DNA from: Actibacterium pelagium
Lineage (GTDB): Bacteria > Pseudomonadota > Alphaproteobacteria > Rhodobacterales > Rhodobacteraceae
Assembly: GCF_002285415.1 (NCBI RefSeq)
Contig: NZ_NSBU01000007.1
Coordinates: forward strand, 622,501 to 686,500
Length of the DNA stretch: 64,000 nt
Reading direction: 5' to 3'
The notes beneath the pieces were generated by a model. The model saw only the letters and a program-made list of their open reading frames with translations. It was not told the origin of the DNA and did no database searches. Of the stretch, positions 51,893-61,544 are shown in pieces (the stretch's first letter is position 1; each line of letters begins with the position of its first letter). A program made the translations under genes and the position numbers.

Positions 51893-53371
51893 ATGGCTGT
51901 CTATGACGACCTGATGGGTTTTCAGCGCGAGACAGAAGCTTTGGCCCAAGTGGCAGGCCGTCTTGGATGGGACCAGGAAACCGTGATGCCCCGAGGCGCG
52001 GTCGAACAACGCGCCGAGGAAATGGGCGCGATGGAAAGCGTTCTTCACGCTCGGCGCACCGATCCACGCGTTGGCGATTGGCTGGCTGGTTTGGAAGGCG
52101 AAGAGTTGGACGCGGTTGGCGCTGCGAACCTGCGTCACATCCGGCGTTCGTATGATCGCGCGACCAAGGTCCCCGCCGATCTGGCCGCGCAACTTGCTCG
52201 CGTGACAAGCCGGGCGCAGGGCATCTGGGCCGAGGCGCGCGCAAACGACGACGTTGCCCACTTCCTGCCGATCCTGACAGAGGTTGTCGCGCTGCGCCGT
52301 GAAGAGGCCGCAGCCTTGGCCGATGGTGGAAGCCTTTATGACGCGCTTCTGGATGGGTACGAGCCCGACGCAACAAGTGCCGATATCGCCGCTATGTTCG
52401 ACCGGATGCGCCCGCGACTTGTCGCCCTTCGCGAACGGGTCATGGGAAGCGAACGTTCCCCGGCGGGACTAACTGGCCGTTTTGACGCCGATACGCAATT
52501 GGCTCTGTCCAATAACATCGCAAAAGTCTTTGGCTACGACTTCAACCATGGTCGGATCGACAAGGCCGTGCATCCGTTCTCTAGCGGGTCGGGACATGAC
52601 GTTCGGATCACCACGCGGGTTGATGAAGCCGACCCGTTCAATTGCCTGTATTCGACAATTCACGAGGTCGGCCATGCCTGTTATGAACAGGGGATCGACG
52701 ACGCCCATTTGCTGACCCCCCTCGGGGCTGGCGTTTCGATGGGTGTGCACGAAAGCCAAAGCCGGATTTACGAAAACCAACTGGGTCGAAGCCAAGCCTT
52801 TACAGGCTACCTGTTCAACCAGATGCAGGACCGTTTCGGCCACGCCGGTGCAGCGGATGCACAGGCGTTCTATGCGGCCGTCAATCGCGTGCATTCCGGC
52901 TATATCCGGACCGAGGCGGACGAGGTCCATTACAACCTGCACATCATGATGCGCTTTGATCTGGAACGCGCTCTGATTTCAGGTGATCTGGATGTCGCGG
53001 ATCTGGAAGCGGCGTGGAACAGCCGCTTTGAAGCCGACTTTGGCGTTGCGGTCGACAGGCCTTCGAACGGCGTCTTGCAGGACGTGCATTGGTCGGTGGG
53101 TCTGTTCGGTTATTTCCCGACCTACAGTCTGGGCAATGTTTATGCTGGTTGTCTGAACAAGGCGCTGCGTGCTGATTTACCCGATCTCGATGGTCAATTA
53201 GCCGAAGGAGACACCAGTGGGGCGACCGGGTGGCTTCGCCAAAACCTTCAACAATATGGCGGGCTGTACACTCCGGTTGAAGTCGTGACAAAGGCCTGTG
53301 GGCAAGCCCCGACCGAGGCGCCGCTGTTGGATTATCTCGACGCCAAGTTCGGCGCTCTCTATGGGGTCTGA
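51893..53371 (+). CDS. M32-family carboxypeptidase (carboxypeptidase Taq type)
   Basis: 492 residues, the usual family length. The zinc motif HEVGH starts at residue 257 (TIHEVGHACYEQGI); other family blocks are DVRITTRVD, GVHESQSRIYENQLGRS and FPTYSLGNVYAGCL. It removes C-terminal residues from peptides in the cytoplasm. The start is ATG 51893, 3 bp after ctaA. Confidence 0.94.
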   Translation: MAVYDDLMGFQRETEALAQVAGRLGWDQETVMPRGAVEQRAEEMGAMESVLHARRTDPRVGDWLAGLEGEELDAVGAANLRHIRRSYDRATKVPADLAAQLARVTSRAQGIWAEARANDDVAHFLPILTEVVALRREEAAALADGGSLYDALLDGYEPDATSADIAAMFDRMRPRLVALRERVMGSERSPAGLTGRFDADTQLALSNNIAKVFGYDFNHGRIDKAVHPFSSGSGHDVRITTRVDEADPFNCLYSTIHEVGHACYEQGIDDAHLLTPLGAGVSMGVHESQSRIYENQLGRSQAFTGYLFNQMQDRFGHAGAADAQAFYAAVNRVHSGYIRTEADEVHYNLHIMMRFDLERALISGDLDVADLEAAWNSRFEADFGVAVDRPSNGVLQDVHWSVGLFGYFPTYSLGNVYAGCLNKALRADLPDLDGQLAEGDTSGATGWLRQNLQQYGGLYTPVEVVTKACGQAPTEAPLLDYLDAKFGALYGV

Positions 53372-53375
53372 GTTG

Positions 53376-53798
53376 ATGCAACCTGTCATGACCAAAGACG
53401 AATTGACCGAATTCATCGCGCGTGAGATGCCGCAGGTGAAGGATGATTTCGTCATCGATCGAATTGGCCCGATGGAGGCCGATGTGCGTATGCCTGTGGC
53501 CTATCGACATCTGCGGCCGGGAGGGACGGTATCGGGGCCGACGATGTTCACCTTGGCGGATCTGGGGGTCTATGTGGCCATTCTTGCGATGATCGGGCCG
53601 AAGGCGCTGACCGTCACCACGAATGCCACCATCGATTTCATGCGCAAGCCCGAGGCTGATGCGGATCTGCTTTGCAAAGTCAAAATTCTGAAACTTGGGC
53701 GCGCTTTGGCGGTTGTCGATGGCCTTCTTTATTCCGAAGGGAACGAGGCCCCGGTCGCGCGGGTCAACATGACCTATTCGATCCCGCCCAAGGGGTAG
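53376..53798 (+). CDS. PaaI-like hot-dog thioesterase
   Basis: 140 residues. The hot-dog core with LRPGGTVSGPTMFTLADLGV and TTNATIDFMRKPEADADLLC is PaaI-like (the Gly and Asp/Glu of the active-site helix are present). ATG 53376 follows the peptidase stop by 4 bp. It hydrolyses an acyl-CoA or acyl thioester of unknown identity. Confidence 0.85.
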   Translation: MQPVMTKDELTEFIAREMPQVKDDFVIDRIGPMEADVRMPVAYRHLRPGGTVSGPTMFTLADLGVYVAILAMIGPKALTVTTNATIDFMRKPEADADLLCKVKILKLGRALAVVDGLLYSEGNEAPVARVNMTYSIPPKG

Positions 53799-53828
53799 GG
53801 CGCCGCCCGAGGGGCGACGCCGAAAGTC

Positions 53829-55082
53829 TTAAAGCGTGAACTCTTCGTTCCACGCCTTGTCTTCGCCACCAAGGCCGCCGACCTGCATGCGGATTGGAAG
53901 ACCGATCTGATCGAGCAGGGCAAAGAAGGGCTTTGGGTCCAGTTCCTCGACATTGACCATGGTCTTGGTGTCCCAGTCGCCGTTTGCCACCAGCATCGCC
54001 GCCGCAACCGGCGGCACGCCAGCGGTGTAGCTGATGCCTTGGCTGCCGACCTCGTTATAGGCCTCTTTGTGGTCCGCGACGTTGTAGACGAATATCTCGA
54101 CCTCACGCCCATCCTTGTCGCCTTTGACCAGGGTCCCGATGCTGGTTTTGCCGGTGTAATCCGGTGCCAGCGACGACGGGTCGGGCAAGCAAGCTTTGAC
54201 CACTTTCAGCGGAATGACCTCTTGTCCTTCTGCGGTCATAACGGGCTGCTCAGACAGCAGGCCGATGCTTTTTAGAACTGTGAAGACGTTGATGTAGTGA
54301 TCGCCAAACCCCATCCAGAAACGTACGTCGGCCTGCGGATAGTTCACCGCAAGGCTTTGAACCTCGTCATGACCGGACATATAGGACTGCGACGGGCCGA
54401 CGACAGGCATGTCCCAGATCTTGGGCACCTCGAACATTTTGTTCTCGTTCCATGCGCCGTTCTGCCACGAATAGACAACGCCCGTGAACTCTCGGAAGTT
54501 AATCTCGGGGTCGAAATTGGTGGCGAAGTATTTGCCGTGCGAGCCTGCGTTGATGTCGATGATATCGATCGATTTCACGTCATCCATCTGGTCGATGCCA
54601 AAACGTGCAAAGGCGTTTACGACGCCCGGGTCAAAGCCTGCACCCAGAATGGCTGTAATGCCGTTTTCTGCACAGCGATCGCGGCGTTTCCATTCATAGT
54701 TTGCGTACCACGGCGGAGTTTCACAGATCTTGTCAGGCTCTTCGTGAATCGCCGTATCGATATAGGCCGCGCCAGTTTCGATACAGGCCTCCAGCACGTG
54801 CATGTTTACGAAAGCGGTGCCAACGTTGATGACGATCTGGGTGCCGGTGTCCCGGATCAGCTGCGCCACAGCCGCGCTGTCGGTCGCGTCTACCTGATGG
54901 GCCTTCAGAACGCCCGTCTGTTTCATCGCGCCCTTTTCATGGACGGACTCAAGGATCGCCTCGCATTTGCTAAGCGTCCGGCTGGCAAGGTGAATCTCGC
55001 CTAGCACATCGTTGTTCTGAGCGCATTTATGCGCCACGACCTGAGCGACGCCGCCGGCGCCGATGATGAGAACGTTCTTTTT
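53829..55082 (-). CDS. Carboxynorspermidine/carboxyspermidine dehydrogenase (saccharopine-dehydrogenase family)
   Basis: 417 residues from a TTG at 55082 (GGGGG upstream), which begins the Rossmann motif KKNVLIIGAGGVAQVVAHKC. Other blocks are TQIVINVGTAFVNMHVLEA, YIDTAIHEEPDKIC and GAGFDPGVVNAF. It condenses a diamine with aspartate semialdehyde to give carboxynorspermidine or carboxyspermidine. The decarboxylase partner gene lies just upstream, which fixes the assignment over LYS1-type saccharopine enzymes. Confidence 0.9.
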   Translation of the reverse strand, partial: KKNVLIIGAGGVAQVVAHKCAQNNDVLGEIHLASRTLSKCEAILESVHEKGAMKQTGVLKAHQVDATDSAAVAQLIRDTGTQIVINVGTAFVNMHVLEACIETGAAYIDTAIHEEPDKICETPPWYANYEWKRRDRCAENGITAILGAGFDPGVVNAFARFGIDQMDDVKSIDIIDINAGSHGKYFATNFDPEINFREFTGVVYSWQNGAWNENKMFEVPKIWDMPVVGPSQSYMSGHDEVQSLAVNYPQADVRFWMGFGDHYINVFTVLKSIGLLSEQPVMTAEGQEVIPLKVVKACLPDPSSLAPDYTGKTSIGTLVKGDKDGREVEIFVYNVADHKEAYNEVGSQGISYTAGVPPVAAAMLVANGDWDTKTMVNVEELDPKPFFALLDQIGLPIRMQVGGLGGEDKAWNEEFTL

Positions 55083-55139
55083 CAATTCAGGAAACCCCCT
55101 TTGGAATTGATCCGTTGCGTGCCCGAGAGGGCGGTTCAC

Positions 55140-56234
55140 TCACGACAAGGCTGCCGCGAAATCGTCATAGGTGAAGTCGCGTACCATACGTACCGACCCG
55201 TCCAATTCGCGGAGGGCGATAGCAGGCATCTTTACACCATTAAACCAATTTTTCTTCACCATTGTGTAACCCGCGGCATCCTGAATCGATAACCGGTCGC
55301 CGGGTTTGAGCGGCGCAGGAAAGCGAAACTCTCCGAAGATGTCGCCTGCAAGGCAGGATTTTCCGCAGATCATCCATTCCTCTGGGCCCTCATTCGGGGA
55401 CACCTTGGCGCTTTCTCGATAGATTAACAGGTCCAGCATATGCGCCTCGATCGAGCTGTCGACGATGGCAAGGTTCTTACCGTTGAATAGCGTGTCGAGA
55501 ACGGTCACCTCCAAGGTGGTGGAGTTGGTGATCGCGGCCTCTCCGGGTTCCAGATAAACTTGAACCTCGTTCTCTCCGGCAAACCGTTTCAGACGCTCCG
55601 CCAACCGATCCAGCGGATAACCTTCGCCCGTGAAGTGAATGCCACCCCCAAGCGAGATCCAGTTCATTCGGCGGATCAGGCTGCCAAAACGATCCTCAAT
55701 ATGATCTAGCATTTCGGCGAAGCGATCAAAATCATCGTTCTCGCAGTTGTTGTGAAACATGAAGCCACTAATCAAATCGGCCACAGGCTCGATCCCTTCG
55801 GGCGCATGTTCACCCAGTCGAGAGAAGGGCCGGGAAGGGTCTGCCAGATCGAAATCGCTGGTCGACACGCCGGGGTTCACGCGCAGCCCGCAGAGGTGAG
55901 AACGGCTTTCCTCTTCGAAGCGGGTCAACTGCTGCGCCGAGTTGAAGATGATCTTGTCAGAGTTGGCCAGTACCTCGGCCATCTCATGCGGCGCCCAAGC
56001 CACGGAATAGGCGTGGGTTTCCCCGGGGAACTTTTCGCGGCCAAGTTTGACCTCGAACAGCGAGGACGACGTGGTGCCGTCCATATACTCGGACATCATG
56101 TCAAAGACCGACCACGTGGCAAAACACTTCAAGGCAAGCAACGCTTTTGCCCCGGACGCTTCACGCAGGGTGGCAATCTTTTCCATGTTCGGCAGCAGCC
56201 GAGACTTGTCGATCAGGTAATAGGGCGTTTGCAT
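55140..56234 (-). CDS. nspC: Carboxynorspermidine decarboxylase
   Basis: 364 residues, alanine-racemase-fold PLP decarboxylase. The PLP lysine is Lys36 in LLALKCFATW; other landmarks are GLRVNPGVSTSDFD, LGGGIHFTGEGYPLD and MICGKSCLAGDIFGEF at the second active-site cysteine. It releases norspermidine or spermidine. Together with the downstream dehydrogenase it forms the alternative (S-adenosylmethionine-independent) spermidine route used by many alphaproteobacteria. Confidence 0.93.
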   Translation of the reverse strand: MQTPYYLIDKSRLLPNMEKIATLREASGAKALLALKCFATWSVFDMMSEYMDGTTSSSLFEVKLGREKFPGETHAYSVAWAPHEMAEVLANSDKIIFNSAQQLTRFEEESRSHLCGLRVNPGVSTSDFDLADPSRPFSRLGEHAPEGIEPVADLISGFMFHNNCENDDFDRFAEMLDHIEDRFGSLIRRMNWISLGGGIHFTGEGYPLDRLAERLKRFAGENEVQVYLEPGEAAITNSTTLEVTVLDTLFNGKNLAIVDSSIEAHMLDLLIYRESAKVSPNEGPEEWMICGKSCLAGDIFGEFRFPAPLKPGDRLSIQDAAGYTMVKKNWFNGVKMPAIALRELDGSVRMVRDFTYDDFAAALS

Positions 56235-56499
56235 TGTCGGGTCTCATACAGTTTGAGTGCCGCATTTAGTCGGAGTAAGCTGTTTCGGCAATTATTTTCG
56301 GCCAATTACACGGGAGCGGACCGGTTGAGCGGAGAATACGTGCAAATTTATGGGGTAAAATAATACCTATTTTTTAAGCCATTGAATTCGCATAATAAAT
56401 TCATGATAGCAGCGCTTGACTGCACTTTCAAAATCCTTAGAACACGCCCATCCAAGTTATCCGGGGTGATTTCCGCCCCGAAGCCATAGGGCCAACACG
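56235..56499. promoter_or_regulatory. Promoter and leader of rplM-rpsI
   Basis: AT-rich compared with its surroundings. A -35-like TTGACT lies near 56415-56420; a -10 about 17 nt on is poor. CGGGG/CCCCG (about 56461-56481) forms a leader stem-loop just before the rplM ribosome site. The 3' half of the gap belongs to the nspC promoter on the other strand. No gene seen. Confidence 0.4.
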
Positions 56500-56961
56500 A
56501 TGAAAACTTTCTCTGCAACTCCGGCAGACATCGACAAGAAATGGATCCTGATCGACGCAGAAGGCGTTGTTCTGGGCCGTCTTGCTTCGATCGTTGCCAT
56601 GCGCCTGCGCGGTAAGCACAAGGCGTCCTTCACTCCGCACATGGATATGGGCGACAACGTCATCATCATCAACGCCGACAAGGTTCAACTGACCGGCAAG
56701 AAGCGTGACGACAAGAAATTCTACTGGCACACCGGCCACCCGGGCGGCATCAAAGAGCGCACCATGCGCCAGATCATCGAGGGTGAGCACCCCGAGCGTG
56801 TCGTCATGAAAGCCGTTCAGCGCATGCTGCCCGGCAACAAGCTGAGCCGTAAGCTGATGACCAACCTGCGTGTATACGCCGGTACCGAGCACGGTCACGA
56901 AGCTCAGAACCCCGAAGTCCTGGACGTTAAGTCCATGAACCCGAAAAACACCCGGAGCTAA
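56500..56961 (+). CDS. rplM: 50S ribosomal protein L13
   Basis: 153 residues ([51 protein letters not shown]). Standard L13. rpsI follows after 2 bp, the universal pairing. Confidence 0.98.
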   Translation: MKTFSATPADIDKKWILIDAEGVVLGRLASIVAMRLRGKHKASFTPHMDMGDNVIIINADKVQLTGKKRDDKKFYWHTGHPGGIKERTMRQIIEGEHPERVVMKAVQRMLPGNKLSRKLMTNLRVYAGTEHGHEAQNPEVLDVKSMNPKNTRS

Positions 56962-56963
56962 TC

Positions 56964-57455
56964 ATGGCTGAAGAAATCAAATCCCTGGACGAGCTGAACG
57001 CCGTCGCCGGTGGTGACGAGGCCGTGGTTGCCGAGATCGCCGCTCCTCGTGAGCCTGTTCGTGACGAACTGGGTCGTTCCTATGCCACCGGTAAGCGTAA
57101 AGACGCTGTTGCCCGTGTCTGGATCAAGCCGGGTTCCGGCAAGGTCATCGTCAACGGCAAGGACCAGTCCGAATACTTCGCACGTCCGGTTCTGCAGATG
57201 ATCCTGCGCCAGCCGTTCACTGTTGCTGGTGTTGAAGACCAGTTCGACGTGAACGCCACCGTTAAAGGCGGCGGTCTGTCTGGTCAGGCCGGTGCGGTTA
57301 AGCACGGTATCTCGAAAGCGCTGCAGCTGTTCGATCCGTCGCTGCGCTCGCCGCTGAAAGCCGCTGGCTTCCTGACCCGCGACAGCCGTGTTGTTGAACG
57401 TAAGAAGTTCGGTCGCCGCAAAGCGCGTCGTTCGTTCCAGTTCTCGAAGCGCTAA
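56964..57455 (+). CDS. rpsI: 30S ribosomal protein S9
   Basis: 163 residues. The first 35 residues are an acidic N-terminal extension; the S9 core then runs from [20 protein letters not shown] to the C-terminal [17 protein letters not shown] tail that contacts P-site tRNA. Confidence 0.98.
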   Translation: MAEEIKSLDELNAVAGGDEAVVAEIAAPREPVRDELGRSYATGKRKDAVARVWIKPGSGKVIVNGKDQSEYFARPVLQMILRQPFTVAGVEDQFDVNATVKGGGLSGQAGAVKHGISKALQLFDPSLRSPLKAAGFLTRDSRVVERKKFGRRKARRSFQFSKR

Positions 57456-57480
57456 TTCGCTTTGCAAACAGTTTTGGATT

Positions 57481-57504
57481 GGGCTCGCTTCGGCGGGCCC
57501 TTTT
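57481..57504 (+). terminator. Rho-independent terminator after rpsI
   Basis: GGGCTCGC (57481-57488) pairs with GCGGGCCC (57493-57500), one T-G pair, around a TTCG tetraloop, followed by TTTTCATTTTT. Confidence 0.9.
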
Positions 57505-57657
57505 CATTTTTGCCGTCCAGCCCGTCAATCTTTCGCTACATATACATGCAAAAGGCGAAGGCTTGCGTGTTGGTGCAGCTAAATCGGGAAACCTTTCCTG
57601 CGAAAACGGAAAAATAATGCTACATTAACCAGAGTTCCCGCCAACTCTGGAGCCCCC

Positions 57658-58707
57658 ATGTTCGACGTTGTTTGGTCCAAAGACACGATAACCTGCACAC
57701 TGAAAGTTAAACCTGAAGCGGATAAACTTATCGAGCCTACCGAAATGGCCTGCAGGATCGATTTGAAACTTGGGGTTACCCCTTCACCAGCTGCCGGTAA
57801 GGCACTGCGCAATGGGATGGACAAAACCTTCAATGCCTTGGTCGAACGAAAGTCCGGAAACTTCCTGAAAGACATGCGGACCAAGGTGCGCGCCTTGGGA
57901 GCCGTGCTGCAAAAGGAGATTGACCAAGGTAAGGGCGACCAAGCAAGGGCGTCCAAGTTTTTAAAGGCAGAAGAAGCTGACCTAAAGGCAATGTGGACCA
58001 AATGGTCTGAAAAACTGGCTCATAAACTTGCCGAAGAAGCATTGCAGGAGGTGGTGAAAACCACCAAGGAAAAAGAGCTTAAGGACCTTAATGTCAAGAA
58101 AGTAAAAGCGGCGGGGAAAGTGCTTACAGTTCCCACGCTAGCGCTCGCCTCAGCGGCGGTTTCTCTGTTCACAGGAAATATCACCGGGGGGGCTTCGGCG
58201 ATCTTGAAGGCAGGCAGCGCGATGATGAAAGCGTCTGAGGATCTATCTTCTGCGCTAAATACCTACAGCAACGACCAAGCAGCGGTCGAAAAAGACATTG
58301 GGGCTTTAGCCGGTGCGCTGAAAACGATCGCAGGGCGTATCAACTCAATGGACAAACAGCGAAAGCTGGCAGAGATGGAGATCGCAAAGATTGCCTCAGA
58401 GCAAAGGGTCATGGCAAAAGAACTTGCCGCCGCGAAGAACTTACCAGCCGCAGAGCGCAACGCGGCTATAAAAGGGCTGCGTGCACAGGGTGAGGCAATC
58501 AAGAATATTGCTAAAGGGCTTCCGGATACCTCAGATCTCAAGGTGTCTTGGAAGGCTATAGCCGGCGAGCATAAAAAGATGCTGGACGCAGTGAAAGCAA
58601 CGGGCGCTGATGCTCCTAAATCTTACAAGAACGCACGCAACCTCGCTGACGGTGCCAAGGAAATTCTTAGTATGTTGTCCAAAGTAGAAAAGGCCTTGCG
58701 GAGGTGA
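57658..58707 (+). CDS. Unrecognised alpha-helical protein with a hydrophobic Gly/Ala-rich centre
   Basis: 349 residues. No family is recognised. The first 65 residues look beta-rich (DVVWSKDTITCTLKVKPEAD). From about residue 70 on it is almost wholly helical and charged, with coiled-coil character (FLKAEEADLKAMWTKWSEKL; INSMDKQRKLAEMEIAKIAS). Around residues 155-190 there is an uncharged stretch (LTVPTLALASAAVSLFTGNI) that could insert into a membrane. Codon and base use look less GC-biased than the neighbours. A pore-forming or scaffold protein is possible but unproven. Confidence 0.75.
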   Translation: MFDVVWSKDTITCTLKVKPEADKLIEPTEMACRIDLKLGVTPSPAAGKALRNGMDKTFNALVERKSGNFLKDMRTKVRALGAVLQKEIDQGKGDQARASKFLKAEEADLKAMWTKWSEKLAHKLAEEALQEVVKTTKEKELKDLNVKKVKAAGKVLTVPTLALASAAVSLFTGNITGGASAILKAGSAMMKASEDLSSALNTYSNDQAAVEKDIGALAGALKTIAGRINSMDKQRKLAEMEIAKIASEQRVMAKELAAAKNLPAAERNAAIKGLRAQGEAIKNIAKGLPDTSDLKVSWKAIAGEHKKMLDAVKATGADAPKSYKNARNLADGAKEILSMLSKVEKALRR

Positions 58708-59934
58708 TTAGAGTGCCTCTTCGGTGGGACGCAGAACCAGCCAGATTAGTGCGCCACCTGCCAGCATTAATAGCGGGGCCATGGCCATGTTGACGGTGAA
58801 CCAGCCCTCTTGCGGCGTTCCGCCCGCGCAGTTCATTAGACCGCCGGATGACAAGGACGCCAGCGTAACACAGCCAAAGACGATCAGGTCGTTCAGGCCC
58901 TGAATGCGGCCGCGTTCTTCGGGGGTGTGGGCCGAGGCCAGCATGCTGGTGGCTCCGATGAAGCCAAAGTTCCAGCCGACGCCCAATAGGAACAGCGCGA
59001 TGAAGAAGTTCTCTAGCTCGACCCCCATCATGCCAACGACGCCAGCGGCCCCGAGGATCGCAAGACCAAGTGCAACGATCTTTTCGACCCCGAAGCGAGC
59101 AATCAGGTGGCCGGTAAAGAAGCTGGGAGCGAACATCGCCAACACATGGGCAGAGACCACATCGGCCGCGTTATCAGTCTCGAACCCGCAGCCGACGACG
59201 GCCAGAGGGGTAGAGGTCATCACTAGGTTCATCAGCGCGTAAGAGACCGAGGCACAAATGACCGCGACCGCAATGCGGGGTGTGCGCAAAAGCTCCATCC
59301 GGGTGCGGCCCTTGACTGTCGTATCGCTGGCGCGCGCGGGTGTTGGGATGTCCAGAAAGCCGAACAGGGCAAAACCCAGAAGGTTGATGACAACGACTCC
59401 CAGATAGGTCCCTAGAAACGGAACGACAAAAGCGTCCGAGGTGACCTTGACCAGTTGCGGCCCGATAATGGCTGCGGCAAGGCCGCCTGCCATGACATAG
59501 GAAATCGCCTTAGGCTGAAGCTCTGGCTTGACGGTATCGGTGGCGGCAAAGCGGTAAAAACCCTGTGCTGACATATAGATACCGGTTAAAAGTGATCCAA
59601 GAAGAAACAGCGGAAACGATGCGTAATACAGGCCAGCGGCCCCAACAACGGCCCCAATGGTTCCCCCTGCCGACCCGACATAAAACCCGACCCGACGTCC
59701 ATAGCGCTGCATGATGGCGGACAGAGGTGTCGCCGTCAGCATAGACCCCAGAATGATCAAAGAGATCGGCAGGGTCGCATAACAGGCATTGCTGGCCAGC
59801 GACTGCCCGGCCAAGCCACCAATGGTGAACACCATTCCCATCTGCGCACCCAGCACGGCCTGCGCCAAAACAAGAATGGCAACATTGCGGTTGGCGTGGC
59901 TGACGCCGGCATCTTCTGGCGAGGCAAAAGTCAT
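58708..59934 (-). CDS. Major facilitator superfamily transporter
   Basis: 408 residues from ATG 59934, about 12 membrane helices. NVAILVLAQAVLGAQMGMVF opens the first helix and GRRVGFYVGSAGGTIGAVVG is the loop 2-3 type motif. Substrate unknown. A longer TTG-started version would add 31 polar residues and is less likely. Its stop abuts the unknown coiled-coil gene (convergent, no gap). Confidence 0.88.
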   Translation of the reverse strand: MTFASPEDAGVSHANRNVAILVLAQAVLGAQMGMVFTIGGLAGQSLASNACYATLPISLIILGSMLTATPLSAIMQRYGRRVGFYVGSAGGTIGAVVGAAGLYYASFPLFLLGSLLTGIYMSAQGFYRFAATDTVKPELQPKAISYVMAGGLAAAIIGPQLVKVTSDAFVVPFLGTYLGVVVINLLGFALFGFLDIPTPARASDTTVKGRTRMELLRTPRIAVAVICASVSYALMNLVMTSTPLAVVGCGFETDNAADVVSAHVLAMFAPSFFTGHLIARFGVEKIVALGLAILGAAGVVGMMGVELENFFIALFLLGVGWNFGFIGATSMLASAHTPEERGRIQGLNDLIVFGCVTLASLSSGGLMNCAGGTPQEGWFTVNMAMAPLLMLAGGALIWLVLRPTEEAL

Positions 59935-60055
59935 GGACAAAGGAGTACTCTGCCCATTGGTCTTCTGAAAGCGGGAATTCGTGCGTGATTGACGCAGGGC
60001 TTGTTCATCCACGAACAGGGGTGACAAGGGGCGTAGGAAGTATCAGGCTGCGCCC

Positions 60056-60685
60056 ATGGTTGGACGTATCATAGAAACAGAGGCCTGCGTGGCCGAAGGG
60101 GCGGAATACCTTGCCCGAAAAGAGCCGCGCTTTGCCGAATTGCTAGAGCTGACAGGCCCGCTGCCTCTGCGACGCCGCAAGGATGGGTTTGAGATGCTGC
60201 TGTCTTCGATCGTCAGCCAGCAGGTCTCGGTCGCGGCTGCAAATGCTATCTGGAAGCGTCTGAGGAATGCCCGGTTAACCGGCCCGCGCAAGATCATCTG
60301 GGCCTCTGAGGAAGAGTTGAGGGCCTGCGGCTTGAGCCATCAAAAGATACGGTATGCCAAGGCTTTGGCGGCAGAACGGATCAATTTCAATGCGCTGCGC
60401 GAGATGCCGACCGAAGAGGTCATCGACACGCTGATCGTCGTACCCGGCATCGGCCGATGGACAGCCGAAATCTATTCCATGTTCAGCCTTGGTCGCGCGG
60501 ATGTCTTTGCACCCGCTGATCTTGCGTTGCAGGAGGCCGTGCGCCTTTTGTTCGATCTTGACGAGCGTCCAAAGGAAAAAGTGCTGCGACAGATGGCCGA
60601 AGCGTGGTCACCATGGAGAGGCGTTGCAGCGCGGGCGCTTTGGGCCTACTACCACGTGGCGAAAGAACGGGAAGGGATCCGATGA
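60056..60685 (+). CDS. DNA-3-methyladenine glycosylase II (AlkA-type HhH-GPD)
   Basis: 209 residues. The helix-hairpin-helix and catalytic Asp are visible as VVPGIGRWTAEIYSMFSLG and VFAPADLALQEAVRLL. SSIVSQQVSVAAANAIWKRL is the usual HhH-GPD N-terminal block. It removes alkylated purines from DNA. It overlaps the next gene by 4 bp. Confidence 0.93.
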   Translation: MVGRIIETEACVAEGAEYLARKEPRFAELLELTGPLPLRRRKDGFEMLLSSIVSQQVSVAAANAIWKRLRNARLTGPRKIIWASEEELRACGLSHQKIRYAKALAAERINFNALREMPTEEVIDTLIVVPGIGRWTAEIYSMFSLGRADVFAPADLALQEAVRLLFDLDERPKEKVLRQMAEAWSPWRGVAARALWAYYHVAKEREGIR

Positions 60686-61347
60686 CACGCGTATTGCAGG
60701 CAGGCCGCAAAGGGCCGAAATCAGGCGAAACTCGTTCGGCGGTGGTGTTCGTCCACGGCTATGGTGCCAATGGCGCAGACCTTCTGGGGCTGGCCGATCC
60801 CTTGTCCGAACATCTGCCCGATACGCTGTTTGTGGCGCCCGATGCGCCCGAGTCCATTCCGGGGATGCCTTTTGGTTATCAATGGTTCCCGATCCCATGG
60901 ATCGACGGCTCATCTGAAGAAGAAGCCGCGCGCGGCATGGTGCAAGCCGTCGAAGATTTTAATGCATTCCTTGATGCGCTGATGGTCGACGAAGATCTAT
61001 TGCCAGAGCAAGTTGTTCTGTTCGGCTTTAGTCAGGGCACGATGATGAGCCTTCAGGTCGCGCCACGTCGCGAAGACCCGGTGGCCGGCGTCGTCGGCTT
61101 CTCTGGCCGCCTATTGGAACCCGAACTTCTGGCCGAGGAAACCGTCAGCCGCATGCCCATCCTTCTGGTCCACGGCGATGCCGATGACGTGGTGCCGATC
61201 CAGTCGCTTCCCGCTGCGATCGAGGCCCTGCAGGGCGCAGACTTCAAAGACGTCTACGCCCACGTCATGAAAGGCACCGCCCACGGCATCGACCCCGAAG
61301 GTCTTGGTGTGGCTTTGGCCTTTATGCGGGACAAACTGGGACTGTAG
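60682..61347 (+). CDS. Alpha/beta-hydrolase, carboxylesterase/phospholipase type
   Basis: 221 residues. VFVHGYGANGADLLGLAD provides the oxyanion loop; the nucleophile is Ser117 in LFGFSQGTMM; the acid and base lie in VHGDADDVVP and GTAHGIDPEG. It resembles YpfH/esterase-type serine hydrolases. The ATG overlaps the AlkA stop (ATGA). Confidence 0.9.
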   Translation: MTRVLQAGRKGPKSGETRSAVVFVHGYGANGADLLGLADPLSEHLPDTLFVAPDAPESIPGMPFGYQWFPIPWIDGSSEEEAARGMVQAVEDFNAFLDALMVDEDLLPEQVVLFGFSQGTMMSLQVAPRREDPVAGVVGFSGRLLEPELLAEETVSRMPILLVHGDADDVVPIQSLPAAIEALQGADFKDVYAHVMKGTAHGIDPEGLGVALAFMRDKLGL

Positions 61348-61544
61348 GGCCCAACCTTCTTTGCTTGTTGGGTCGGCAAAGCTGGCCCAGCAAGCCTTTG
61401 AAACTGCAGCAATACTTTGCCGTTACCAAAGCAAAGCATTTGCCCGCCTGCTGATGCTCTCCCAATCATTTCTACTTGATTGGGAGGCTCTAGCGGCATC
61501 TATTACGTTGGATTGTAAAAATCGCGATTGAATAGAAGATTGTG
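61348..61544. other. Gene-free gap with a strong hairpin
   Basis: CTCCCAATCA (61459-61468) pairs perfectly with TGATTGGGAG (61477-61486) around an 8-nt loop; CCCAAC/GTTGGG (61350-61372) forms a smaller stem right after the esterase stop. Neither has a T-run. No gene seen. Confidence 0.5.
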
